From Paguma larvata (lineage: Eukaryota > Chordata > Mammalia > Carnivora > Viverridae): DNA of 64,000 nucleotides. The notes under the pieces are model-generated. The model was given only the letters and a program-made list of their open reading frames with translations, had not been told where the DNA came from and did not search any database. The stretch lies in contig CM057826.1 in NCBI GenBank assembly GCA_030068075.1, forward strand, positions 108,727,746-108,791,745, in the 5' to 3' direction. The position numbers were made by a program, and so were the translations under genes. Numbering within the stretch: the stretch's first letter is position 1; every line of letters starts with the position of its first letter. Shown here one piece after another: positions 1-9,485 of this stretch.

Positions 1-235
1 GTTTAATTACCTAACTAGCCTATAGAAATATAGACAGAAGTTAAATAACATGATCAAAAACCAATCAAAGGATATCAGAGATGGAAGTAAAATCTGAAAA
101 TTTCTTGTTTTGATACCTTAATAAGCCTTTAAATTTCAGGATTAGAGTAATCATAGATCGCTTCAACTTTACTGAAACCAGAAACTGTGTTCACACTAAC
201 TGGATTTTATTAAAATTCATAGGAATTAAAGTGGT

Positions 236-434
236 GGGACTCCTGGGTGGCTCAGTTGATTGAACATCTGACTTCAGCGCAGGTTATGATCTCATGGTTC
301 GTGAGTTCGAGCCCCATATCTGACTCACTGCTATCAGTGCAGAGTCCACTTTAGATCCTCTGTCTCCCTCTCTCTCTGCCCCTCCCAGCTCATGATCTCT
401 GTCTCAAAAATAAATAAACATTAAAAATAATAAT
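236..434 (+). mobile_element. SINEC, felid long type
   Basis: The element has a tRNA-like head (cctgggtggctcag), a box-B-like motif (gttcgagcccc), a CT-rich segment and a tail of aaataaacatt followed by taa repeats. It is close to full length. Its tail serves as the landing site of the next SINEC. Confidence 0.93.
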
Positions 435-675
435 AGGGGGGCTTGGGTGGCTCAGTAGGCTAAGCATGCGACTTCAGCTCAGGTCATGATCTCGTGGCCC
501 CTGAGTTTGAGCTCTGAGTTGGGCTCTGTGCTGAGAGCTCAGAGCCTGGAATCTGCTTAGGATTTTGTCTCCCTCTCTCTCTCTGCCCTTCCCCCACTTC
601 ACATTCTGTCTCTCTCCCTCTCTCTCTCAAAAAAATAGCATTAAAATTTTTTTAAATAATAATAATAATAACAAA
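435..675 (+). mobile_element. SINEC, inserted in the tail of the preceding SINEC
   Basis: The head (cttgggtggctcag), middle (gagagctcagagcctgg) and CT-rich segment are clear. The element begins inside the A/T-rich tail of the SINEC ending at 434. Similar aataataata stretches lie on both sides, so it probably landed in that tail. The tail grades into a (taa)n repeat. Confidence 0.9.
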
Positions 676-865
676 ATGGTAATGGTTTATATCATGAAAG
701 CATATTTGATATGTTTTAACCTTTTCCTTTCTTTTAATTATAAAATAATATAAGCTAGTTATAAAAAATTAAAATAATACAAAAGTATATAAATTAGAAG
801 TAAAGTCCTACTATACCTCTAGAGTGAAACTTTTGTGAAGTTTGTTGTGATCCTTCTAGATTTTT

Positions 866-1081
866 CTTTTTTTTTAATTTTTTAAATTGTTTATTCATTT
901 TTGGGAGAGGCAGAACATGAGTAGTGGAGGGACAGGACGGAGGGACACCCAGAACTCAAAGCAGGCTCCAGTCTTGGCACTGTCAGCACAGAGCTCCACA
1001 CAGGGCTCGAACTCACAAGCCGTGAGATCACAACCTGAGCCAAAGTTGGACGCTTAACCGACTGAGCCACCCAGGCACCCC
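866..1081 (-). mobile_element. SINEC, felid long type, minus strand
   Basis: Read on the minus strand it begins ggggtgcctgggtggctcag near 1081 and ends in an A-rich tail near 866. Imperfect target duplications of the form ttct-agattttt flank it. Confidence 0.92.
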
Positions 1082-1368
1082 ATCTTTCCAGATTTTTTTC
1101 TATACATGTCATACAAACATATATCTTAATAAAATTGATTTATATATACTATTCTGTAATTTGTTTATTTAACTTAATAATATATGGACATCTTTCCATG
1201 TCAGTAGAGTTGATATTTATTTTTAAGAATTACGTAATAAACCAATGAAAGAATTCATCTTATATAATCTGTGCCTTCTGGAAAGACATCTAAGTTGCAT
1301 CTGTTTTTTCCTCCTATAAGCCATATAGTAATAAATGTTTCCGAATTTAGAGTGCGTTTGGAAAAGAT
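1082..1368. other. AT-rich unique stretch
   Basis: This interval separates two SINECs. I recognise no gene, RNA or repeat in it. Confidence 0.6.
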
Positions 1369-1384
1369 AAAGAAGTAAGTGGTA

Positions 1385-1514
1385 GGGGCACCTGGGTGAC
1401 TGACAACTCAATACGGATTATGTGTCTCCTTCTTTTTCTGCCCCTCCCCCACTCATGCCCTGTCTCTCTGTCTCTGTCTGTCTCTCAGATATAGATAAAA
1501 CATTAAAAAAAAAA
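1385..1514 (+). mobile_element. SINEC with internal deletion and perfect target duplication
   Basis: The head (ggggcacctgggtga) is followed almost at once by ctgacaactca and the CT-rich half, so about 90 bp including box B is missing. The 16-bp duplication aaagaagtaagtggta flanks it exactly at 1369-1384 and 1515-1530. The insertion boundaries are therefore original and the loss is internal. Confidence 0.92.
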
Positions 1515-1689
1515 AAAGAAGTAAGTGGTAGAAAAATTATGATAAATGCCAGTGAATAAGTCATTAAGCCAAGGATGGTAGTTTTAAGGAAGATTTGGCA
1601 AAATAACATCATTTACTAGCATTTGTGATGAACCAGGTCCCGGTTAGTTGTGATCCATGCTGCCATTTCTTAATACTGCCACTATTTTT

Positions 1690-1910
1690 TTTTAAATTTT
1701 TTTTAACGTTTATTTATTTTTGAGAGACATAGAGACAGAGCGTGAGCAGGGGAAGGGCAGAGAGAGAGGGAGATACAGAAACTGAAGCAGGCTCCAGGCT
1801 CTGATGAGCCATCAGCACAGAGCCTGACATGGGGCTCGAACTCACAGACCGTGAGATCATGACCTGAGCTGAAGTCGGCCACTTAACCAACTGAGCCACC
1901 CAGGTGCCCC
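1690..1910 (-). mobile_element. SINEC, felid long type, minus strand
   Basis: This is a full-length minus-strand copy with all diagnostic segments. The 14-bp duplication ctgccactattttt lies at 1676-1689 and 1911-1924. Confidence 0.95.
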
Positions 1911-1989
1911 CTGCCACTATTTTTATTTTAATAGACTCAGATTAATCTTGATTCCACATAGTACTGGAAAGAGCATGAACTTTAGATTT

Positions 1990-2096
1990 AGGCCTGGTCT
2001 TGAATCCTAGCTCAGTTCAGTTCGGATTTATTATACTAAGTGCTGCTGCTGTGCTATCTATTGAGGATACAGGACTGATTAAGACACAGTCTTTCC
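1990..2096. repeat. Possible ancient MIR/L2-like remnant
   Basis: Wording such as ttattatactaagtgctgctgctgtgc followed by gaggatacaggactga resembles the common 'cacctactatgtgccaggcactg' type of mammal-wide ancient repeat in badly decayed form. The family is uncertain. Confidence 0.3.
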
Positions 2097-2278
2097 GGGG
2101 CACCTGGGAGGCTCAGTCTTAAGCGTCAGACTCTTTATTTTGGCTCAGGTCATGGTCTCACAGTTTGTGACTTCATGCCCTGAGTCAGGTGCCCTGCCCA
2201 CTAGGGATTCCCTCTCTCTCTGTATCTCTGCCCCTCTCACCCACCAAAAATAAATGAATAAACTTAAAAAAAAAAAAA
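2097..2278 (+). mobile_element. SINEC, shortened
   Basis: The head (ggggcacctgggaggctcag) and tail are clear, with a shortened middle (ccactagggattccctctc). The direct repeat aagacaca lies at 2081 and at about 2279, marking the insertion site. Confidence 0.88.
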
Positions 2279-2510
2279 AGACACAATCTGCCCTCAATTT
2301 TCTTACAGCCTGAAAGATGAACCTGACATAATATCTATTTTGTTCACTGCCTCTTCTGGTATCTAGAGTAGGGGCTAGTAATAGTAACCACTCAACGTTA
2401 TTCTTTGTTGAGTGAATGAACTTCAAGACTGTGCCAAGTGCTGTTAGAGACACGCATAGAGAGCTATGACGTGGCTTTCCAAGAAGAAACCTTAAAAACT
2501 GAATCTTATG

Positions 2511-2722
2511 GGGGGTGCCTAGTTGGCTTAGTCAGTAGTGCATATGACTTTGGCTCAGGTCATGATCTCGCGGTTTGTGAGTTCAAGCCCCACGTCAGGC
2601 TCTGTGCTGACAGCTCGGAGCTTGGAACCTGCTTCGGATTCTGTGTCTCCCTCTCTCTCTGCCCCTCCCCTGCTCATGCTCTGTCTCTCTCTGTCTCAAA
2701 AATAAAAAAATAAAATAAATAA
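2511..2722 (+). mobile_element. SINEC, long body with an atypical head
   Basis: The middle and 3' half are typical felid long type. The first 39 bases (from 2513) are atypical (tgcctagttggcttag, cagtagtgcatatgac) and are identical to the head of the short SINEC at 2741. Flanks aaaaactgaatcttatg (2494-2510) and aaaaaactgagtctgatga (2722-2740) are also alike. Confidence 0.92.
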
Positions 2723-2740
2723 AAAAACTGAGTCTGATGA

Positions 2741-2857
2741 GGGTGCCTAGTTGGCTTAGTCAGTAGTGCATATGACTTTTGAGATCAGGGTCTCAGGGTT
2801 GTGAGATGAGCTCCACGTTGAGTGTGGAGATTACTTTAAAAGAAAAAAAAACCAAAA
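2741..2857 (+). mobile_element. SINEC, short older type
   Basis: A short tRNA-derived SINE without the CT-rich half. It ends agtgtggagattacttt and an A-rich tail, the usual form of the older carnivore SINEC. A third copy of the target-like sequence, aagtctgataag, follows at 2861. Confidence 0.85.
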
Positions 2858-2872
2858 ACCAAGTCTGATAAG

Positions 2873-3080
2873 TAGAACAGAATTCCAGGAGAAAAGGATG
2901 AAAATAAGCCAGAGCAAGATATTTACAAAGATGCAAAGAGAAGCGACTGCCCCCGTACGGGGTGCTGGGAACCATGAGATTGGGCTGGAAAACAACATAG
3001 AGACCATCATAAAAGAGCTTAGACCCTCCTCTAGGGAAATCACATGTTTATCCTGAAAGGTTTGGAGAGTCTTCTACAGC
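2873..3080. other. Short unique stretch
   Basis: I see no recognisable feature here. Confidence 0.5.
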
Positions 3081-3769
3081 TAGTCCCCCTTTATCCACCG
3101 CTCTGCTTTCCAAGATTTCAGTTACTCACAGTCGACCATCTCCTCAAGGACGCATTTTATCATCTCACGTCACCACAAGAAGGGAGAGTACAGTACAACA
3201 AGATATTTTGAGAGAGATAACTTTCAAATAACTTTTATTGTATCTACATTTGACCCTTGAAAAACGTGGGTTTGAATGTGTGGGTCCACTTATATGAGGT
3301 TTTTTTTGATAACTACAGTACAGCACTGTAAATTTATTTTCTTTTCCTTATGACTCTCTTAACATTTTCTTTTCTCTAGTTTACTGTATTGTAAGAATAC
3401 AGTATCTAATATATATACAAAATATATATTAATTGACTATTTATGTTCCTAGTAAGGTTCTGGTCAGCAGTAAGCTATTATCTAAATATTGGAGGATTAA
3501 AATTTTATGTGAATTTTTGACTGCATGGTCAGCACCCCTAATCCTGTTGTTCAAGGACTAAGTATATTGTTATAATTGCTCTATTTTATTATGATTTATT
3601 GCTGTTAATCTCCTACTGTGACTAATTTATAAATTAAACTTAAATTAATCTTTATCATAGATATGTACGTATAGGAAAAAACATATATAGAGTGAGGTAC
3701 TATCTGTGGTTTCAGGCATCCACTGGGTTGTTAGAACATATCCCCTCTGGATAAGGGGAGACTAATGTA
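3081..3769 (+). mobile_element. Tigger-like (pogo/Tc1-mariner) DNA transposon remnant, split by a second element
   Basis: The left end reads tagtccccctttatccacc and the right end reads ctctggataaggggagacta, so the ends are inverted copies. The interior ataaattaaacttaaattaatctttatcatagatatgta matches the 3' region of a Tigger-type element that I remember. The middle is occupied by another element at 3247-3562. The transposase region is missing, so this is a non-autonomous or deleted copy. The exact subfamily is not assigned. Confidence 0.7.
3247..3562 (+). mobile_element. Tigger2-like non-autonomous DNA transposon, nested
   Basis: It begins catttgacccttgaaaaacg and ends gttgttcaaggactaag, which are inverted copies. 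A TA lies on each side (3245-3246 and 3563-3564), as expected for this superfamily. Internal wording (ctttactgtattgtaagaatacag, gaccctt...gtgggtccactta) is Tigger2-like. It lies inside the element at 3081-3769 and is therefore the younger of the two. Confidence 0.75.
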
Positions 3770-3849
3770 TTCTAAGTAAGAGAGAGTCATGAGTAGATTC
3801 GTGCTTTACAAGGAGCCTGCTTGTGATCCTCTGAAAACATTAGGAAAAT

Positions 3850-3935
3850 GAAACTCCAGGAAGAGAAAGAAGCTCACAGGCTATTGCAGTAATCCAAATG
3901 AAAGGTGATGGTGGCTGAGACCAGCCTAGCCATTT
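3850..3935 (+). repeat. Ancient mammal-wide repeat fragment (unassigned family)
   Basis: The phrase ggctattgcagtaatccaa followed by gatggtggctgagaccag matches a well-known mammal-wide repeat whose family name I cannot assign. Related pieces occur at 34120, 46600, 47730, 48790 and 57650. Confidence 0.45.
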
Positions 3936-4019
3936 TCCAGTTTTTTCTACACATCATAATTATTCTCCATTTTATTTCTAACACACACAATTGTGTGAAG
4001 GGCCATCATACAAACTGTT

Positions 4020-4250
4020 TCTTCTGGCTGGAACACATACACTCCCCCATTTTCGGCCACCAGTTCTTACAAGCTTTAAAGTCTTAGCCTAAATGTCACT
4101 TCCTTAGGCAGCCTTCTCTGACGCTCTGCTCCCTCCTTGAGACTGAGCATAATTATAAATGATAAATTATTTAATAATAAATGAAATAGTTATTTATATG
4201 GTTATTTGTTGGATATATGCCTCACCTATTGGACTGTAAATTTCATGAGG
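4020..4250 (+). mobile_element. L2 LINE 3' end, decayed
   Basis: Typical L2 wording is visible: ttctggctggaacac, ttagcctaaatgtcacttcct, gcagccttctctgacgctc, then tggactgtaaatttcatgagg. An AT-rich stretch interrupts it around 4145-4205. Confidence 0.65.
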
Positions 4251-4254
4251 AATA

Positions 4255-4558
4255 TGTGAATAAGTGAGTGGGGAAGGAGAGATGTGAACAGATTCAAGAG
4301 TGGATACAAAGAACTTTATGTTTAAATGTTTGTGAAGACAAGATGAGAAAAAAAGTCAAAGATTAAATGTAGTTTCCAATTTAATCACTTGAGTTGATGC
4401 TGGTGGCATTCCTTGAGTTAGGAGGCTGAGGCAGAGAAATAGATTAGGTGGAAGATGGAATCATGAGTTCAGTTTGGGATACATAGTGGGTACAAATCTC
4501 AAACCACAAACTCATTTGGGAAAGAAATACAACTTGGCAAAGTTTCCATAATAAGCTC
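4255..4558 (+). repeat. Possible continuation of the unassigned ancient repeat
   Basis: Purine-rich wording (gagttcagtttgggatacat) resembles 'gagttcagttttggacatg' of the same ancient family as 3850-3935. It is too decayed for a firm call. No gene is seen. Confidence 0.35.
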
Positions 4559-4572
4559 TATATCCCATTGTT

Positions 4573-4789
4573 TTTTTGTTTTGTTTTTTAAAGTTTATTT
4601 ATTTATTTTTGAGAGAGACAGACAGCATAAGCAGGGAAGGAGCAGAGAGAAGGAGAGAGAGAATCCCAAGCAAGATCCATGCTGTCAGCACAAACCCTGA
4701 TGCAGGGCTCGAACTCATGAAACCGTGAGACATGACCTGAGCCAAGATAAGAGTTGGCACCTTAACCAACTGAGCCACCCAGGTGGCCC
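4573..4789 (-). mobile_element. SINEC, minus strand
   Basis: The minus-strand copy has its head at about 4789 (ggccacctgggtggctcag). The 14-bp duplication ta[tc]atcccattgtt lies at 4559-4572 and 4790-4803. Confidence 0.93.
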
Positions 4790-4803
4790 TACATCCCATT
4801 GTT

Positions 4804-6060
4804 AACTTCAGTCATCTCCAGCACTCACTCCAATGATAACTAAGGCTACTGATTATCTTAGAACTATGTTTCTTTACTCTTGGAGTTATTTTGCATGTAT
4901 TTTATTTGTGTCTTTTCCTCCTTGATTTTCTTTTCTTTTTCTAATTTTCTCTTTTTCCAAGCCATAAAGTTATTAAAGCAATGTTTGTCACTGTTGTTTG
5001 ACATCACTATCAGGATTACAACAAAAGTAAATGTGCTTATAAATTAAAACATGAGTGATTTTCACTATAAATAAGGAGATGATTTTGAAGTAAAGAAATT
5101 TATTAAATATTGGAATGGATAACCGAGGAGTGTAAGGAATTGCCATCTGGTAACTCCTCAAACTTGGAAGGAGTTTAAAGAGGACACCGTTTGTAAAATA
5201 AAACAAAGCGTGTGTGTGCACGTGTGTGTGCGTGTGTGTGACATATAGTCTGTAACATATATGTAACAGGTAGTTCTCAGAGACAAATATAATCAGAGCT
5301 CTAACAACATCCTTTTAGTCCTTGGAGCTAGTCCTACCTAAAGCAGTGATCATCTCTGGACTTCACAGTAATGTAAGCAAATAAATCCGTTTATTGTTTA
5401 TTAGTTTGTGTTGGGTTTCTGTCCCTTTCTATCTACGGAGGACCTACAAATTCAAGGTCTTTGTCCTGTAAAGTGATTGATACTATGCAGTGTTTTCTTT
5501 CATCCATGATATTCAAAGTCACTTGTGAAAGAGTTTCAGTTTCTGGTTAAGAAACTGGCCATCTGAAGCAACCAATGGGGTAAGTGTAACACTTGTGCAT
5601 TTTCCTCTCCTTTGTATCAACACTATGGCTAGCCCAAAGAAATATCAAATCCACTTATTCTATGTACAAATAAGTTTCCCTTTAAAGCAGGATCCCTTTT
5701 GTGGAAAATAAATTGAAAAGGAAACAATTTATCCTATCCAATTTTCCTCTATCATCTGGGACAGAAGCTCTTTTCACTTCAGCAGAATGAAAAGGAAATC
5801 TGAGAAAGATTCTGGGAAGTCTCCTTACAGTTAGTATTCTTTTCTACTCCAAAGGATGAATTCACCCAAACTTTTAGAAGTGCAGAATGAATAGGCAGTC
5901 AAGGAAGGCAATCACTTTGAGGGAAAGAAGCTGGTGACTCAAAGAGTGAGAAAAAAGTAGAACTGCAATGAGAAAATAAAATTGAGTAAGAAAGAAAACA
6001 AACAGGAGAATAACCTTACTCAGCATTTTCTTTGTGGTTCTTTCCTTTAATTTACATAAA
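4804..6060. other. AT-rich unique DNA, with a weak LINE-like patch
   Basis: I see no gene or RNA. Around 5380-5430 the wording aaataaatccgtttattg followed by tgtgttgggtttctgt recalls the 3' end of an old LINE or LTR, but it is too short to call. Confidence 0.5.
5208..5240. repeat. (TG)n microsatellite
   Basis: An interrupted GT run (gtgtgtgtgcacgtgtgtgt and onward) is present. Alternating purine-pyrimidine sequence of this kind can adopt Z-DNA. Confidence 0.9.
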
Positions 6061-6180
6061 GTGTACTTTCCAATGGCTTGGTCATTCAGCCGTTAAACAA
6101 AGAGATATAAAGCCCACTCTGACCTAGACACCAGGTAAATGCTGAGGATGCAACAAAGAATAAGATACCGATGAGTCCCT
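6061..6180. repeat. Ancient MIR/L2-like remnant
   Basis: The wording gacaccaggtaaatgctgagg followed by atgcaacaaagaataagat matches the decayed 'ccaggcactg...gaggatacagcaatgaacaagac' motif of mammal-wide repeats. The family is uncertain. Confidence 0.4.
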
Positions 6181-6559
6181 CTATGTTTATGAGTCAGAAT
6201 TTGATTCTAGGAAGGAAAGAAAATGAATATCAGACACCCACTATATTATTGTAGTGATGTTCTCTAGGTTCCCCAAACACCCTGGGCAATGGGCAAAAGG
6301 AGGAGGGTGTTAGTCTATCCTTAAGGCAATGAAGAGGGAAGTTTGGAAGACAGGATACCTGACCCAGGACTGAAAGTCTCAAGACTGTGATGTCCTGCTT
6401 TTCTGACAACAGAGCTGAGCAAGGAGACTGTGTTGGGAAAGGCGTGCATCCAAAGTTTGGTGGGATAGAGGATCCATGAGCCAAATATGGACTCAGAGAA
6501 GCAGGCTGGACTTACCCAAAAAGACAACTTGAAGGTTGTGGTTATTTCAGCAGACAGAT

Positions 6560-7194
6560 AGGTCACTGGAAACTCCTGCCTGGAAACTATCAAAGATAGA
6601 CAAAGCCAGACACTGATGAAAGTGGTAAGGACAAATTTTAATCAGTTATATAGTATCACAACAGGGGAAAAAGTCCTACATGAACTGAACTCAACTTCAA
6701 TTTGTACAGAAGTGATTGGCATTTTGAGAAAGAGTAAAGGAATAGGGGGAGAGGAGGGCAGGAGCTCCATAGAATTCGGGAAATGAAAACTCCCAAAAAG
6801 TTTGGGGTGGGGTGGTGGTTTCCTGTGTAAAACACATCTAAGCTTGTTAATTTGCCCTTATCAAAGAGTTCTGCCTTTCCACAGAGCATGCTCTATAAGT
6901 GTTGGCTAGAACACATAGTAAGTTCTTTGGGCGGAATTGAATTTTCTCAAGTAGGCACTGTAAGTGCTATTGTCATCCTAGGGATGTAGCTTTGGAATAT
7001 TAGCAACCGTCAGTGTTTGTTCAAGTTTTTATAGACCAAGGTTGAAGCCTAGCTTTTCCAGGCTCCAAAGCTCAGGAGCCCGACTGGAGTTTGGTCAAGG
7101 AGAGACTCTTGGTCAAAACCAGGAGCTGAGGAAGGCTTCCATATGGTCAGCTCGAGGAACCAGGAGAGCTTACAAATACAGTTCTTAAGGTCAG
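6560..7194 (-). mobile_element. Possible old LTR, minus strand
   Basis: The stretch aaagccagacactgatgaaag, acaaattttaatcagtt and cctacatgaactgaactcaac reminds me of an ancient mammalian LTR family in reverse orientation. I cannot name it or find terminal duplications. It could equally be unique sequence. Confidence 0.3.
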
Positions 7195-7210
7195 AAATTC
7201 TCAAAGTGGG

Positions 7211-7363
7211 GGGCACCCTGCTGGCTAGGTCCGTTGAGGCTTCCGGATTTTATTTCACCTCAGGTCATGATCTCCCGGTTTGTGAGATGGAGTCTCACAT
7301 CTGGCTCTTCATTGACAGCACATGCACACACACACTCTCTTTAAATAAATAAACTTAAAAAAA
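7211..7363 (+). mobile_element. SINEC lacking most of its CT-rich half
   Basis: The decayed head and box-B region are followed by acacacactctctttaaat and the tail, so most of the CT segment is deleted. The 16-bp duplication aaattctcaa[ag]gtggg lies at 7195-7210 and 7364-7379. Confidence 0.88.
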
Positions 7364-7379
7364 AAATTCTCAAGGTGGG

Positions 7380-8126
7380 AAGAGTACTAAATGTCTGGAA
7401 AAGAGCTGCTTGGTAGAGAATCAACATTTGAATGTATCCAATCTAGAAGGCCCCAGGACCATATTAAACTGAAGGAATGAAATAATGAAACAAAAGAGGC
7501 AATGAAATTTGAGGCAGGAAAGTAATAGGGAAGACACCGACCGCAACCCTTTCCCCACCAAAGGTTTTTTAAAACCTAAGAAATTAAAGTTTGAGGGAAG
7601 GGAGAACTTGAATTGGTGAGAGCTTAGAATATTGATAACTGAAAGTGATGGTGAAAATACTATGGAATATGCTTGAGATTTTGTCCTGAGAAAGACAAGA
7701 ACCATTCTAGAGAGAGGGTTTAAATGCCCAAGACTGGGCAGAAATTGAGTTGTTTTCTGTTTGCACCCTACCAAGTCTAGCTTATTTATTATACTATTTA
7801 CACATCCTCCTTCGTTATTTCACCTTCCAAATATGCCCCTAAGTGTGATTCTGTTTGCATATACTAAAGTACAGGGTGCTTATGCGTGGATGGGAGGTTT
7901 TCTGGTGTCCATCATGTTCTGAAAGGGGTCTATTGATCCGCAGTTGAAAAGCTTAAACTAAACCACTGAGCCTCAGCTCCACATATCTGCATCCTTCTCC
8001 TTTTGTTAATCATAAATATTTTGTGTTGCCCCCTTTACTGTAATTTATAATAAAACACAATTCAATGGGTAAATGCTTAGTTCCAGTTTCATTAAAATGC
8101 ATAATGGGATAGTCATATGTTTGTAT
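7380..8126. other. Unique stretch
   Basis: No gene, RNA or repeat is recognised here. Confidence 0.5.
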
Positions 8127-8128
8127 TG

Positions 8129-8200
8129 TTAAAAAAAAACAAAACAAAGAAACAGAAACAAAACAAAACAAAATAAAAAAACAGGAAGAAACAACAATAA
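8129..8200. repeat. A-rich low-complexity tract (caaaa-like)
   Basis: An irregular run of aaaac and aaac units. It could be the decayed tail of a retroposon whose body I cannot see. Confidence 0.7.
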
Positions 8201-8224
8201 GAACACAGGCCCAAAATGGTATCA

Positions 8225-8550
8225 CTTATCCTAAGTACCACCTCGCAAAGCAGACTTAACTTGATTAAATTCGACCTCCCAGAAATGAAATCTTAAACCA
8301 GTGGGGAGTCACCTGATCAGCACTATTTAGGTAATCTGCCTGATAGATCCCTGCCTTCCCCTAAGAGTAAGTAACCTTGCAACAACCAACCCCCTTTATT
8401 GTTTAGTGTAACTTCCTGGTTCCTGCTCCCTTCTGCCTGTAAAAGTCTTCCATTTTCTACAGCATCTTGGAGTGCCTAAAGTTCTAAAATTTCTCATAAA
8501 AGTATGATTTTCTTTCAGTTTACTCAGTAGTTGTATTCCTAGAAATTTTA
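8225..8550 (+). mobile_element. LTR-like remnant
   Basis: The order cttcctggttcctgctccc, tctgcctgtaaaagtcttcc (a TATA-like ctgtaaaag), cttggagtgcc, then tttactcagtagttg resembles the U3-R-U5 layout of an old endogenous retrovirus LTR. No target duplication was found and the family is not assigned. Confidence 0.45.
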
Positions 8551-8560
8551 CTGTACATTA

Positions 8561-8968
8561 GAGCCTCATAGGAAATGGTTAATGTCAATCTTTTAGCAGA
8601 AGTTAGATTGACACAATTTGGATTTACTAAATGCTATCTTTGTAACAATCAAAAACACCCTCCAGATTCTCAGGTCACCCTCAGGGGATGGGCCTGCCAT
8701 AGTCAGTGTAGATGAACTGGGCAGGTATGTGAAGGCCACCAACCACCAACCCCACTTCTCCCTCAGGCCTCAGTTCCCACCCACCCCTCCCTCCTATCTT
8801 TCTTCATTGGAGGGGAATTCATGAACTAAACAAATCTCTTTACACAGTATTTTTCTTTTAGAAATGCTAAGGACTTAAGAAAATCACTAGATCTGATTAC
8901 TTGATAAAGGGAAATCTTTTTTTTTTTTTTTGAAGTCACTTTGTTGCAGAAATTTTTACCTCAATACC
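8561..8968. other. Unique stretch
   Basis: No feature is recognised beyond a T-run at about 8919-8932. Confidence 0.5.
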
Positions 8969-9303
8969 TGGGGGTTTGTTGTCTCACTGCTTCAAAGAAT
9001 GAAGAGGTGGCCACAAAACGAACAACAGGCAAAAAAGTTTATTAGAGTATAAGATAAAATCAGAAAATAAGAATAGTATGAAACCTCTCTCTACAGAGAG
9101 GGGACTTTCAAAAGTGAATGCCAGTGGCAATAGGCAAGGACTTTGTTTTATAAGTTTTGATTGCACCCCCCGTTCCTTCTCCCTTGTTTCTTTTCTGGTT
9201 GTACCTTCTCAGGTCCTATCCTTATTGACCAGGTAACTCTAAATGCCTAGTCACTTCTTTTTAATTGGCTCCTTTCTATTGCATGAGAGGTGGTCTATGG
9301 CCA
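8969..9303 (-). mobile_element. Solo LTR of an endogenous retrovirus (ERV1-like), minus strand
   Basis: On the minus strand the 335-bp element begins tggccatagacc and ends acaaaccccca, the TG...CA termini of an LTR. The 4-bp sequence tacc flanks it on the plus strand at 8965-8968 and 9304-9307, matching the short target duplication left by gammaretrovirus-like integration. A TATA-like ttataaaac lies at about 9145-9153 and an AATAAA signal at 9038-9043, about 70 bp before the 3' end, giving a plausible U3-R-U5 order. No internal retroviral genes adjoin it, so it is the product of LTR-LTR recombination. The family is not named. Confidence 0.77.
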
Positions 9304-9345
9304 TACCTTTCCTTATGGGTCATACACTTTATGGTCTACTACTTA

Positions 9346-9476
9346 ATTTTTTTTTTTTTACCACACAACAAAACTTTTATTAACATTTCGAACAGCTGTT
9401 AAGAAAACCAGAAATCCAGCAATTACTGTAACTGGTAAGTTCTAAACTTAAATTGCAGCAAATGGTTAGAGTGGAG
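9346..9476 (-). pseudogene. 5'-truncated processed retrocopy of an mRNA 3' end (gene not identified)
   Basis: On the minus strand about 115 bp of unknown sequence ends in an AATAAA signal (9376-9381), then about 16 bp later a 13-base poly(A) (plus-strand T-run 9347-9359). The direct repeat tactactta flanks it at 9337-9345 and 9477-9485. Signal, tail and target duplication together are the signature of L1-driven retrotransposition of a polyadenylated transcript, here only its extreme 3' UTR. I do not recognise the parent gene, and no coding part is present. Confidence 0.7.
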
Positions 9477-9485
9477 TACTACTTA

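Noticed and set aside
230..440. Possible tRNA-Lys genes at SINEC heads
   Set aside because: The heads keep box-A- and box-B-like motifs but cannot form a complete tRNA cloverleaf and are followed by SINE bodies. They are SINE promoters.
7421..7774. 117-codon minus-strand open frame
   Set aside because: No domain, signal or conserved composition, and no splice context.
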